From Cherax quadricarinatus (Eukaryota; Arthropoda; Malacostraca; Decapoda; Parastacidae): 64,000 nt of DNA. A program made the translations under genes and the position numbers. How positions within the stretch are numbered: the stretch's first letter is position 1; each line of letters begins with the position of its first letter. Below, piece after piece: positions 11,676 through 22,788 of the stretch. The stretch is from NCBI RefSeq assembly GCF_038502225.1, contig NW_027196899.1:1-64000 (forward strand), in the 5' to 3' direction. Under the pieces are notes generated by a model. It was not told the DNA's origin. It saw only the letters and a program-made list of their open reading frames with translations, and made no database searches.

Positions 11676-12440
11676 ATGAATATGAATGTACGAAGGGTAA
11701 GGTTCTTTTTATTTACGGGATTTAAATTGGCTGAGTGTAAGTCAGTGGGTAATAGCAGGCTCGTCTCCTCGGGGGGGATGGGGGGGGGGGGATGACAGTG
11801 TGGTGAATGTTGGTATGGATTGTGTTTCCTGGTTGTCATGGATGTGTGGTTGTGGAGTTTTGAGAGCTCGTTGATACTTATTGTTACTTTTGTGTAATGA
11901 ATGAAAGTGCAACCCCGAAGGTTTTGTCATGTATTTGTAGGTGTTCCTGTCTTGTAATGACCCGATTCTTGAGTTATATGCTTTAATGGTATATGTAGTT
12001 AGTTATGTTTATTATCAGTTATGGGGTCATGATATGTGTTAGATTTTTGTAGATTAAAATATTTTTATATACTGTTTTGTTTGTGTACATGTATGCATAT
12101 GCTTGGGTTTTCTTGTTTTCTTTTTTTTTGTGAAATCAGGGTTTTCTTTTGTGTTACTCTTTATATATCGTTTTGAGCCTTTGTTAAATGTTAGGCTCCA
12201 GTACATTCCTAATATGGGCATGTTAATGTTGATTTAAAGTTATGATAGGTTAGTACTCTGTTACTGGTAGTTGTTTTGAGACGTTTTGTTGTAAGCTTTT
12301 GCTTTATGTATTGCTATTTTTCCAGAGATGTTATAGAGCCATTGGTTATAAGAATGTTATGTTGTTATCTTTTTATGTCTATTTATATTCTGGCATTATG
12401 TACTGCTGTACTGCTCTTTAAATAAAATATAAAAAAAAAA
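11676..12440 (+). mobile_element. 3' UTR and poly(A) end of the Tx1-like LINE
   Basis: A T/G-rich untranslated stretch after ORF2 ends in AATAAA (12421-12426) followed five bases later by a run of ten A (12431-12440). The A-run marks the retrotransposed 3' end and sits next to an unrelated coding remnant. Confidence 0.7.
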
Positions 12441-13130
12441 GTTTAAACTGCAAAAGTAATGATCACCATACATTGGCAGCAAAATGTCCTACAAGAAAGG
12501 ATATTATGAAGAAACAACAAGATGCAACAACGAAAAAATATACCAACAACACACCAACGTTTGCCGCAATTGCAAAGTTGCAAGCAGACGCAAAAAAATT
12601 ACTTCAAGCATCTACTCAGCCCGCCTCCACCATCATCACTCCTCCAACATGTGACGTAACGAAGATCTACTATTGTCTACTATACGCTCACATGCAGAAC
12701 ATGGCTGTACCTGGATCTTTTAACTCTACCATCAACGAGTTATTTGCATTAAATAACATGCCATCATTCACATTTCCAGCATCGCCACCTTCTGAAGAAA
12801 TTCTCAAATTCACCAAAGACTTAGTCACAACCTCGGATGTAGCAGATCCAACACCACCATCAACTAGTGACGTCACTCGAACAACGTCCAATGAGAAGCC
12901 TTCACCGCCACCACTCCTCATTGAAACCGACTAAAAAATATACTTCATGGAATGGAATCAACTTTTATACTACAGAAAAATATCATCAAGACATGCTGCT
13001 TCCTGAACTTTATTCTCACCTCATCGAAAAGAAGTCAAGTTTACCATCGATTCTTCCTGCTCAGCTAGAGCTCTTCGTACAATTGAACTTTCTACTATTC
13101 TAAAGGCCATTGTAGACCAACTAGAAGCAG
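12441..13130 (+). pseudogene. Gag-like ORF1 remnant of another non-LTR element
   Basis: The frame starts in the middle of a zinc-knuckle-like motif (CKSNDHHTLAAKC, about 12449-12487) and continues open to the stop near 12932. It is rich in Lys/Gln, then Pro/Ser/Thr. CCHC knuckles followed by a low-complexity tail are usual for ORF1 of Jockey/I/CR1-group LINEs. The upstream half is missing because the Tx1-like poly(A) end lies directly 5' of it. A second short frame (12867-13103) may be its decayed continuation. Confidence 0.45.
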
Positions 13131-13581
13131 AAGATTCCAGCCAAAAACACTTGCTGACACGTATAAATTTGCTCCCTCTACAACGTTTTAAACGTCTTGA
13201 AAACGGAACTGAATCGTAAAACAACGCCATGACTCCAGGTAAACACCAAACCTCTATGAACTGACCAATCAACGATGAGCTCCTTCCTTGTCGCCTGCAG
13301 CCGCCTATCATCATTCAAGTTGCAGTAATCATCCATCCAGCAAGATGCAGCCAGCACCTGCTGAGTTCCTGTTGCCTTCTACATCGTCTTCGTCAGTGTT
13401 TCTGAAATACATCTCCATCTACGCCTCCAGTACTTCGGTACCACATGTCCCAAAGTGGTTGGGCCACTTGCCTTGATTCCTCCTCTTCCCCTCCTTCCCA
13501 TCCTTTTCCAGTTATTTCCATCCTTCCTTATCCTTCTTCCTTCCCATCTTACGACAGCTCTCGTCGTCTTCGATTCGATTC

Positions 13582-13583
<2 letters not shown>
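13131..13583. other. Non-coding, nothing recognised
   Basis: C/T-rich sequence between the ORF1 remnant and the TA microsatellite. It may be the 3' part of the same decayed element. Confidence 0.35.

Positions 13584-13679
<96 letters not shown>
13584..13679. repeat. (TA)n followed by T-run
   Basis: About 79 bp of TA dinucleotides, then 17 T, abutting the 3' terminus of the RTE copy that begins at 13680 and reads leftward. Confidence 0.97.
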
Positions 13680-16600
13680 ATTATCACACCGGCCGATTCC
13701 CACCAAGGCAGGGTGGCCCGAAAAAGAAAAACTTTCACCATCATTCACTCCATCACTGTCTTGCCAGAAGGGTGCTTTACACTACAGTTTTTAAACTGCA
13801 ACATTAACACCCCTCCTTCAGAGTGCAGGCACTGTACTTCCCATCTCCAGGACTCAAGTCCGGCCTGCCGGTTTCCCTGAATCCCTTCATAAATGTTACT
13901 TTGCTCACACTCCAACAGCACGTCAAGTATTAAAAACCATTTGTCTCCATTCACTCCTATCAAACACGCTCACGCATGCCTGCTGGAAGTCCAAGCCCCT
14001 CGCACACAAAACCTCCTTTACCCCCTCCCTCCAACCCTTCCTAGGCCGACCCCTACCCCGCCTTCCTTCCACTACAGACTGATACACTCTTGAAGTCATT
14101 CTGTTTCGCTCCATTCTCTCTACATGTCCGAACCACCTCAACAACCCTTCCTCAGCCCTCTGGACAACAGTTTTGGTAATCCCGCACCTCCTCCTAACTT
14201 CCAAACTACGAATTCTCTGCATTATATTCACACCACACATTGCCCTCAGACATGACATCTCCACTGCCTCCAGCCTTCTCCTCGCTGCAACATTCATCAC
14301 CCACGCTTCACACCCATATAAGAGCGTTGGTAAAACTATACTCTCATACATTCCCCTCTTTGCCTCCAAGGACAAAGTTCTTTGTCTCCACAGACTCCTA
14401 AGTGCACCACTCACTCTTTTTCCCTCATCAATTCTATGATTCACCTCATCTTTCATAGACCCATCCGCTGACACGTCCACTCCCAAATATCTGAATACGT
14501 TCACCTCCTCCATACTCTCTCCCTCCAATCTGATATTCAATCTTTCATCACCTAATCTTTTTGTTATCCTCATAACCTTACTCTTTCCTGTATTCACCTT
14601 TAATTTTCTTCTTTTGCACACCCTACCAAATTCATCCACCAATCTCTGCAACTTCTCTTCAGAATCTCCCAAGAGCACAGTGTCATCGGCAAAGAGCAGC
14701 TGTGACAACTCCCACTTTGTGTGTGATTCTTTATCTTTTAACTCCACGCCTCTTGCCAAGACCCTCGCATTTACTTCTCTTACAACCCCATCTATAAATA
14801 TATTAAACAACCACGGTGACATCACACATCCTTGTCTAAGGCCTACTTTTACTGGGAAAAAATTTCCCTCTTTCCTACATACTCTAACTTGAGCCTCACT
14901 ATCCTCGTAAAAACTCTTCACTGCTTTCAGTAACCTACCTCCTACACCATACACTTGCAACATCTGCCACATTGCCCCCCTATCCACCCTGTCATACGCC
15001 TTTTCCAAATCCATAAATGCCACAAAGACCTCTTTAGCCTTATCTAAATACTGTTCACTTATATGTTTCACTGTAAACACCTGGTCCACACACCCCCTAC
15101 CTTTCCTAAAGCCTCCTTGTTCATCTGCTATCCTATTCTCCGTCTTACTCTTAATTCTTTCAATTATAACTCTACCATACACTTTACCAGGTACACTCAA
15201 CAGACTTATCCCCCTATAATTTTTGCACTCTCTTTTATCCCCTTTGCCTTTATACAAAGGAACTATGCATGCTCTCTGCCAATCCCTAGGTACCTTACCC
15301 TCTTCCATACATTTATTAAATAATTGCACCAACCACTCCAAAACTATATCCCCACCTGCTTTTAACATTTCTATCTTTATCCCATCAATCCCGGCTGCCT
15401 TACCCCCTTTCATTTTACCTACTGCCTCACGAACTTCCCCCACACTCACAACTGGCTCTTCCTCACTCCTACAAGATGTTATTCCTCCTTGCCCTATACA
15501 CGAAATCACAGCTTCCCTATCTTCATCAACATTTAACAATTCCTCAAAATATTCCTTCCATCTTCCCAATACCTCTACCTCTCCATTTAATAACTCTCCT
15601 CTCCTATTTTTAACTGACAAATCCATTTGTTCTCTAGGCTTTCTTAACTTGTTAATCTCACTCCAAAACTTTTTCTTATTTTCAACAAAATTTGTTGATA
15701 ACATCTCACCCACTCTCTCATTTGCTCTCTTTTTACATTGCTTCACCACTCTCTTAACTTCTCTCTTTTTCTCCATATACTCTTCCCTCCTTGCATCACT
15801 TCTACTTTGTAAAAACTTCTCATATGCTAACTTTTTCTCCCTTACTACTCTCTTTACATCATCATTCCACCAATCGCTCCTCTTCCCTCCTGCACCCACT
15901 TTCCTGTAACCACAAACTTCTGCTGAACACTCTAACACTACATTTTTAAACCTACCCCATACCTCTTCGACCCCATTGCCTATGCTCTCATTAGCCCATC
16001 TATCCTCCAATAGCTGTTTATATCTTACCCTAACTGCCTCCTCTTTTAGTTTATAAACCTTCACCTCTCTCTTCCCTGATGCTTCTATTCTCCTTGTATC
16101 CCATCTACCTTTTACTCTCAGTGTAGCTACAACTAGAAAGTGATCTGATATATCTGTGGCCCCTCTATAAACATGTACATCCTGAAGTCTACTCAACAGT
16201 CTTTTATCTACCAATACATAATCCAACAAACTACTGTCATTTCGCCCTACATCATATCGTGTATACTTATTTATCCTCTTTTTCTTAAAATATGTATTAC
16301 CTATAACTAAACCCCTTTCTATACAAAGTTCAATCAAAGGGCTCCCATTATCATTTACACCTGGCACCCCAAACTTACCTACCACACCCTCTCTAAAAGT
16401 TTCTCCTACTTTAGCATTCAAGTCCCCTACCACAATTACTCTCTCACTTGGTTCAAAGGCTCCTATACATTCACTTAACATCTCCCAAAATCTCTCTCTC
16501 TCCTCTGCATTCCTCTCTTCTCCAGGTGCATACACGCTTATTATGACCCACTTCTCGCATCCAACCTTTACTTTAATCCACATAATTCTTGAATTTACAC

Positions 16601-16700
16601 ATTCATATTCTCTTTTCTCCTTCCATAACTGATCATTTAACATTACTGCTACCCCTTCCTTTGCTCTAACTCTCTCAGATACTCCAGTTCTTTTTATGTC
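13680..16700 (-). mobile_element. RTE-type LINE, copy 1 (near full coding)
   Basis: The minus-strand element runs from about 16700 (5' edge, truncated inside the endonuclease) to 13680 (3' edge). Its 3' UTR ends with GGGCCACCCTGCCTTGGTGGG and a TA/TAA-rich tail, shared by the copies ending near 35437, 43220 and 57118. It is nearly identical to copies at 35437-36822 and 43220-46150, which implies recent amplification. Confidence 0.85.
13923..16643 (-). CDS. RTE endonuclease-reverse transcriptase (5'-truncated)
   Basis: A 906-codon uninterrupted frame. The C-terminal two thirds of an APE-type endonuclease come first (GDLNAKVG near residue 73, SDHFLV near 166). A linker precedes the RT domain: GKAAGIDGIKIEML, KNYRGISLLS, EQGGFRKGRGC, AFMDLEKAYDRVD, LRQGCVMSP and LLFADDTVLL near residue 650, the catalytic YADD equivalent. 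The C-terminus has the LLRWFGHVERM and GRRGRGRPRKGW segments common to RTE/BovB-like proteins. Codons upstream of the first Met (GVSERVRAKEGVAV) are still endonuclease, so the real N-terminus with its first catalytic residues is lost by 5' truncation. Target-primed reverse transcription is the known mechanism. The frame is intact but the protein is probably not autonomous. Confidence 0.85.
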   Translation of the reverse strand: MLNDQLWKEKREYECVNSRIMWIKVKVGCEKWVIISVYAPGEERNAEERERFWEMLSECIGAFEPSERVIVVGDLNAKVGETFREGVVGKFGVPGVNDNGSPLIELCIERGLVIGNTYFKKKRINKYTRYDVGRNDSSLLDYVLVDKRLLSRLQDVHVYRGATDISDHFLVVATLRVKGRWDTRRIEASGKREVKVYKLKEEAVRVRYKQLLEDRWANESIGNGVEEVWGRFKNVVLECSAEVCGYRKVGAGGKRSDWWNDDVKRVVREKKLAYEKFLQSRSDARREEYMEKKREVKRVVKQCKKRANERVGEMLSTNFVENKKKFWSEINKLRKPREQMDLSVKNRRGELLNGEVEVLGRWKEYFEELLNVDEDREAVISCIGQGGITSCRSEEEPVVSVGEVREAVGKMKGGKAAGIDGIKIEMLKAGGDIVLEWLVQLFNKCMEEGKVPRDWQRACIVPLYKGKGDKRECKNYRGISLLSVPGKVYGRVIIERIKSKTENRIADEQGGFRKGRGCVDQVFTVKHISEQYLDKAKEVFVAFMDLEKAYDRVDRGAMWQMLQVYGVGGRLLKAVKSFYEDSEAQVRVCRKEGNFFPVKVGLRQGCVMSPWLFNIFIDGVVREVNARVLARGVELKDKESHTKWELSQLLFADDTVLLGDSEEKLQRLVDEFGRVCKRRKLKVNTGKSKVMRITKRLGDERLNIRLEGESMEEVNVFRYLGVDVSADGSMKDEVNHRIDEGKRVSGALRSLWRQRTLSLEAKRGMYESIVLPTLLYGCEAWVMNVAARRRLEAVEMSCLRAMCGVNIMQRIRSLEVRRRCGITKTVVQRAEEGLLRWFGHVERMERNRMTSRVYQSVVEGRRGRGRPRKGWREGVKEVLCARGLDFQQACVSVFDRSEWRQMVFNT

Positions 16701-16825
16701 TCATAAACACGCTAAGATAACAGGGATATCTTGCTACTCCTACTTACACTTTGGTCACACTTCACAGACACGCACATGCATATATATATATACATACATC
16801 TAGGTTTTTCTCCTTTTTCTAAATA

Positions 16826-16985
16826 GCTCTTGTTCTTTTTTATTTCTTCTATTGTCCATGGGGAAGTGGAAAAGAATCTTTCCTCCGTAAGCCATGCGTG
16901 TCGTATGAGGCGACTAAAATGCCGGGAGCAATGGGCTAGTAACCCCTTCTCCTGTATACAATTACTAAAAAAGAGAAGAAGAAAA
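16826..16985 (+). repeat. SINE-like repeat
   Basis: A compact block including CCATGCGTGTCGTATGAGGCG and GGGCTAGTAACCCCTTCTCC, ending AAAAACTTT and a TA-rich tail. From memory this resembles a short interspersed repeat common in decapods whose other copies end with the same GGGCCACCCTGCC tail as the RTE elements. That tail is absent here, so the assignment is tentative. No A/B-box was identified. Confidence 0.4.
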
Positions 16986-16989
16986 ACTT

Positions 16990-16991
<2 letters not shown>

Positions 16992-17030
<39 letters not shown>

Positions 17031-17031
17031 C

Positions 17032-17076
<45 letters not shown>

Positions 17077-17087
17077 TATATATATAT

Positions 17088-17120
<33 letters not shown>

Positions 17121-17147
17121 TATATACATATATACATATATATATAC

Positions 17148-17197
<50 letters not shown>
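16992..17197. repeat. (TA)n/(TACATA)n microsatellite
   Basis: About 200 bp of TA dinucleotides interspersed with TACATA units. The Ile/Tyr-rich frames here are artefacts. Confidence 0.97.
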
Positions 17198-17201
<4 letters not shown>

Positions 17202-17204
17202 CAA

Positions 17205-19165
17205 GTTAACATAGCCTAGGGAATGCATGGATTTGTCAGTTAAAAACAAAGTAGGGGAGTTAGTTGATGGGGAACTGGAGGTGTTGGGTAGATGGTGGGA
17301 ATATTTTGTGGAATTTTTAAAGGTTGATGAAAAATGGGAGACAGTAATTTCATGCACTGGCCAGGGAAGTATAACATCTTTTAGGAGTGAAGACGAGCAG
17401 ATGTGAATGTGGGGGAGGTGCGTGAGGCATTACGTAACATGAAAGGGGTTAAAGCATCTGGAACTTTACGGGATCATGACAGAATGTTAAAAGTAAAGGG
17501 ATGATATAGTGTTGGAGTGGTTAGTGTTTTTGTTTAATAAATACATGAAAGAAGGGAAGGTACCTAGGGACTGGCAGAGAGTATGCATAGTTCCTTTATG
17601 TAAAGGAAGGGGTACAAAAGAGATTGTAAAAATTATAGGGGAATAAGTTTACTGAGTATACCAGGTATGGTAGAGTTATTATTGAATAATTGGAGATAAG
17701 ACAGAGAGTAGGATTGCCGATGAGCAAGGAGGCTTTAGAGTGGGTAAGGGATGTGTAGGTCAAGTGTTTACATAGAAGTATATTTGTGAACAGTATTTAG
17801 AAAAAGGTAGAGAGGTTTTCATTGCATTTATGGATTTAGAAAAGGCATATGATAGAGTGGATAGGGAAGCAATGTGGTAGATGTTGCAAGTGTATGAAAT
17901 AGGTAGTAAGATACTAAATGTTGTAAAGAGTTTTTATGTGGATAGTGAGGCTCAGGTTAGGGTGCGTAGGAGAAAGGGGCATTACTTCTCGGTAAAAGTA
18001 GGTCTTTGAAAGGGATGTGTAATGTCACCATGGTTGTTTAATATATTTATAGATAGGGTTGTTAAAGAAGTAAATGTTAGGGTGTTGGGGTGAGGAGTGG
18101 GATTAAATTATTGGGAATCAAATACAAAATGGTAGTTGACACAGTTACTTTTTGCTGATGATACTGTGTTTTTGGGAGGTTCTAAATAAAAGTTGCAAAG
18201 GTTAGTGGATGAGTTTTGGAGGATGTGTATAGGTAGAAAGTTGAAAGTGAACATAGATAAGAGTAAGGTGATGAGGGTATCAAATGATTTAGATAAAGAA
18301 AAATTGGATATCACATTGGAGAGAGGGAGTATGGAAGAAGTGAATGTTTCCAGATATTTGGGAGTTGACTTGCCAGTGGATGGGTGTATGAAAGATGAGG
18401 TTAGTCATAGAATTGATGAAGAAAAATAGGCGAGTGGTGTGTTGGGGTGTCTATGGAGACAAAAAAAAACGTTATCCATAGAGGCAAAGAAGGGAATGTA
18501 CGAAAGTATAGTGGTAAATGCTGTGACGAGGAGGCTGCTGGAGGCAGTGGAGGTGTCGTGTCTAAGGGCGACGTGTGGTGTAAATATTATGCAGAGAATT
18601 CGGAATTTGGAAATTAGGAGGAGATGTGTAGTTAATAAAAGTATCAGTCAGAGGGCTGAAGAGGGGCTGTTGAGGTGGTTTGGTCATTTAGAAAGAATGG
18701 AACAAAGTAGAATGACTTAGAAAGCGTATAAGGAAGACTGGGTAGGGGTGGTCCTCGAAAAGGTTGGAAGGAGGGGTTAAAAAATGTTTTGTGGGTGAGG
18801 GGCTTGGACTTCCAGCAAGCATGCATGAGCGTGTTAGGAGTGAATGGAGATAAACGGTTTTTGGGACCTGACGAGCTGTTGGAGTGTGATCAGGGTAATA
18901 TTTTGTGAAGGGATTCAGGGAAACCGGTTAGCCAGACTCGAATCCTGGAAATAGGAAGTACAATGCCTGCACTTTAAAGGAGGGGTTTGGGATATTGGCA
19001 GCTTGGGAGGGACTTCTAAGCTGTTGTATCTGACCTCTTCTGCAAAGACTGAGTATGTATGAGTGATGGTGAAAGTGCTGAAGGGTGATGAAATTATTTT
19101 TCTTTCTTTTTTGGGTTTTTCTTTCTTTATGGGTCACCCTGCCTTGGTGGGAAGCAGCCGTTGGG
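17205..19165 (+). pseudogene. Degenerate RTE LINE, subfamily 2
   Basis: Plus-strand remnant. Conceptual pieces match the RTE RT in order: [18 protein letters not shown] near 17230, an AFMDLEKAYDRVD segment near 17825, LLFADDTVF near 18150, RYLGVDLPVDG near 18355 and LLRWFGHLERME near 18670. Numerous stops and frame changes break it. Wording is closer to the copy at 36823-39112 than to copy 1. It ends with the GGTCACCCTGCCTTGGTGGG 3' tail at about 19133-19152 and runs straight into an oppositely oriented RTE. Confidence 0.75.
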
Positions 19166-21560
19166 TTAAAAAATTGGTAATCCTGCACCTCCTCCTAACT
19201 TCCAAACTACGAATTCTCTGCATTATATTCACACCACACATTGCCCTCAGACATGACATCTCCACTGCCTCCAGCCTTCTCCTCGCTGCAACATTCATCA
19301 CCCATGCTTCACACCCATATAAGAGCGTTGGTAAAACTATACTCTCATACATTCCCCTCTTTGCCTCCAAGGACAAAGTTCTTTGTCTCCACAGACTCCT
19401 AAGTGCACCGCTCACCTTTTTCCCCTCATCAATTCTATGATTCACCTCATCTTTCATAGACCCATCCGCTGACACGTCCACTCCCAAATATCTGAATACA
19501 TTCACCTCCTCCATACTCTCTCCCTCCAATCTGATAACCAATCTTTCATCACCTAATCTTTTTGTTATCCTCATAACCTTACTCTTTCCTGTATTCACTT
19601 TTAATTTTCTTCTTTTGCATACCCTACCAAATTCATCCACCAACCTCTGCAACTTCTCTTCAGAATCTCCCAAGAGCACCGTGTCATCAGCAAAGAGCAC
19701 TGTGACAACTCCCAATGTGTGATTCTTTATCTTTTAACTCCACGCCTCTTGCCAAGACCCTCGCATTTACTTCTCTTACAACCCCATCTATAAATATATT
19801 AAACAACCACGGTGACATCACACATCCTTGTCTAAGGCCTACTTTTACTGGGAAATAATTTCCCTCTTTCCTACATACTCTAACTTGAGCCTCACTATCC
19901 TCGTAAAAACTCTTCACTGCTTTCAGTAACCTACCTGCTACCATACACTTGCAACATCTGCCACATTGCCCCCCTATCCACCCTGTCATACGCCTTTTCC
20001 AAATCCATAAATGCCACAAAACCTCTTTAGCCTTATCTAAATACTGTTCACTTATATGTTTCACTGTAAACACCTGGTCCACACACCCCCTACCTTTCCT
20101 AAAGCCTCCTTGTTCATCTGCTATCCTATTCTCCGTCTTACTCTTAATTCTTTCAATAATAACTCTACCATACACTTTACCAGGTATACTCAACAGACTT
20201 ATTCCCCTATAATTTTTGCACTCTCTTTTATCCCCTTTGCCTTTATACAAAGGAACTATGCATGCTCTCTGCCAATCCCTAGGTACCTTACCCTCTTCCA
20301 TACATTTATTAAATAATTGCACCAACCACTCCAAAACTATATCCCCACCTGCTTTTAACATTTCTATCTTTATCCCATCAATCCTAGCTGCTTTACCCCC
20401 TTTCATTTTACCTACTGCCTCACGAACTTTCCCCACACTCACAACTGGCTCTTCCTCACTCCTACAAGATGTTATTCCTCCTTGCCCTATACACGAAATC
20501 ACAGCTTCCCTATCTTCATCAACATTTAACAATTCCTCAAAATATTCCCTCCATCTTCCCAATACCTCTAACTCTCCATTTAATAACTCTCCTCTCCTAT
20601 TTTTAACTGACAAATCCATTTGTTCTCTAGGCTTCCTTAACTTGTTAATCTCACTCCAAAACTTTTTCTTATTTTCAACAAAATTTGTTGATAACATCTC
20701 ACCCACTCTCTCATTTGCTCTCTTTTTACATTGCTTCACCACTCTCTTAACCTCTCTCTTTTTCTCCATATACTCCTCCCTCCTTGCATCACTTCTACTT
20801 TGTAAAAAATTCTCATATGCTAACTTTTTCTCCCTTACTACTCTCTTTACATCATCATTCCACCAATCGCTCCTCTTCCCTCCCGCACCCACTTTCCTGT
20901 AACCACAAACTTCTGCTGAACACTCTAACACTACATTTTTAAACCTACCCCATACCTCTTCGACCCCATTGCTTATGCTCTCATTAGCCCATCTATCCTC
21001 CAATAGCTGTTTATATCTTACCCTAACTGCCTCCTCTTTTAGTTTATAAACCTTCACCTCTCTCTTCCCTGATGTCTCCTTGTATCCCATTTACTTTTTA
21101 CTGCCACTGCAGCTACAACTAAAACGTGATCTAATATATCGGTGGCCTCTCTATAAACATGTACATCTTGAAGTCTACCCAACAGTCTTTTATCTACCAA
21201 TATGTAGTCCAACAAACTACTGTCATTACGCACTGCATCATGTCTCGTATACTTATTTAACCTCTTTTTTGTTTTTCTTAAAATATGTATTACCTATAAC
21301 CAAACCCCTTTCTATACATAGTTCAATCAGAGGGGCCCTATTATCATTTATACCTGGCATCCTAAACTTACCTACCGCACCCTCTTTAAATGTTTCTCCT
21401 ACTTTAGCATTTATGTCCCCTACCACAATTGCTCTCTCACTCGCCTAACATCTCCCAAAATCTTTCTCTCTCCTCTACACTCCTCTCTTCTCCAGGTACA
21501 CACACACATATTATGACCCACTTTTCGCACCCAACCCTTATCTTAATCCACATACTCCAT
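19166..21560 (-). pseudogene. RTE LINE copy 2, 3'-truncated and mosaic
   Basis: Minus strand. From 21065 to 19166 it is almost identical to copy 1 but has frame changes near 20020 and 19700. From about 21065 to 21560 (endonuclease part) similarity to copy 1 drops visibly, with a substitution roughly every 8-10 bases. It stops at the RRRCRIT segment, so the last ~120 residues and the 3' UTR are missing and the element abuts the tail of the plus-strand RTE. Loss of a LINE 3' end is not expected from 5' truncation and implies rearrangement. Confidence 0.75.
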
Positions 21561-21960
21561 GAATTTAAGGCGATCTTAACAATGCAAGACAAGCCATGGT
21601 GGAAGGAAATTTTTAGCTCAAGTACTTTCACACTTCTCAGTGCATCATCAGGAGCTATGCAAAGTTGCAAGGCAACAATTGAAGGAGTGAGGGGAAATTT
21701 TTTCAGAGTAGCTCAGTGCGGGTTTGTCACTTGTTGCAGCCTCTCTTGAAATGTGAGTCAACGGTTTTGTGCCACTCCACACCGCCACCATTCCTATCCT
21801 CCCATATGGGGTAGGAGAGGACCTCCGGGTTTTGAAAAGTCAAGGAATATGAAATCTGAAGATATAATAACCAGCCCCAAGCTTTTTCTATCGGCTCAGA
21901 ACAGGTCATGTGACTTGATAATAGTATGATGACAGCAATCCTGTTATTATGTAAAACAAT
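21561..21960 (-). mobile_element. Retrozyme/Penelope-like fragment with hammerhead
   Basis: Non-coding segment next to the truncated RTE. On the minus strand it carries a complete hammerhead-like motif (21614-21657). Upstream on that strand there is only A/T-rich sequence without coding potential. Its limits are uncertain. Confidence 0.4.
21614..21657 (-). ncRNA. Candidate hammerhead ribozyme, core intact
   Basis: Reading the minus strand from 21657: stem I TAGCTC, core CTGATGA, one extra T, stem II GCACT with AGTGT (G-U closing pair) around GAGA, core GAAA, palindrome AGTACT as stem III, U as the cleavage-site base, then GAGCTA closing stem I with six pairs. All invariant core bases are present. 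Stem III has no loop of its own, so activity would need a dimer or tandem copy, as described for minimal hammerheads of Penelope-like elements and retrozymes. The extra base after A9 is unusual but has a natural precedent in a viroid hammerhead. Confidence 0.6.
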
Positions 21961-22027
21961 TACGGGTTTCCGTTTTACAGTCGTTTCTTCCCGGGTGGTT
22001 ATTGTCTACCAACCTACTACCTAGGAC

Positions 22028-22046
22028 ATATATATATATAAATATA

Positions 22047-22100
<54 letters not shown>
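22028..22100. repeat. (TA)n microsatellite
   Basis: About 70 bp of TA dinucleotides immediately 5' of the GC-rich leader of the RLE-type element. Confidence 0.95.
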
Positions 22101-22104
<4 letters not shown>

Positions 22105-22107
<3 letters not shown>

Positions 22108-22788
22108 CGCGCTTGCCGGCGTGGAGGGAGGGAGCCAGTGTGTGGTGCTCCATACATTCTGTGTGTAAACCAGGAACCAACATGGTTTACGCGGGCCAGT
22201 TTCGGCAGACATCATCGTGAGTATCGACCGGAGATCACAGAGTTGTGACAAACCTCTACATCGGACCATTGCTTCTGTATCAGTGAAAGTGCAGTGTGCA
22301 TGTTGGGATTTGGGAAGTAGCGGTGGTGAGGGGATCCTGGCAGTGGAGGTGTGGAGGAGGTTTTGTTTACATCTGTGATCGGCCGGGGTCGTGGGTTGGG
22401 GAAGGAAGTGGCCGCCCACGACACGGTCATTGGATGGTGAACAGAACACCTCGGTTAATAGTGTGAGCATGGTGATTAGTGTGCCAAATGGCGAGGGTTT
22501 TTTTCTAAATGGAACAATAAGTGTATAACAATTAGCAAAAGTTAGTCAGTGATGTGCGTCTTGAGCGAACACACAGGGCCACTCCCTCCCCCCTCCCCCA
22601 TCCCAGATCCCCTCCCCTCATCCCAGCCTAGGCCCACTGACTTCCTGACCAAGGGTGTTGCCGTTTAGTGCCCCACCAATTACAAGTTCCGCCGCTCGCT
22701 ACTCCCCCACCCTCATCCCCCATGCATCCATGCTGCCCTTCACCCGTCACCCCACAGCTGGCGCCCTCCCACCCCCACGATATCAGCA
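22105..22788 (+). other. 5' leader of the RLE-type non-LTR element
   Basis: GC-rich sequence, unlike its AT-rich surroundings, with C-rich runs near 22580-22760. The frame of the downstream ATG is open back to a TAG near 22668, so the protein could start slightly upstream without Met. No zinc finger was found in this extension. Confidence 0.5.

Noticed and set aside
13379..13880. Ile/Tyr-rich proteins here and at 16.7-17.4, 22.0 and 35.0-35.6 kb
   Set aside because: Translations of TA microsatellites fused to LINE tails.
15223..15909. 228-codon plus-strand frame, repeated at 20216-20902 and 44767-45453
   Set aside because: It lies entirely antisense to the RTE RT and linker and recurs only because the RTE copies are near-identical; no domain of its own.
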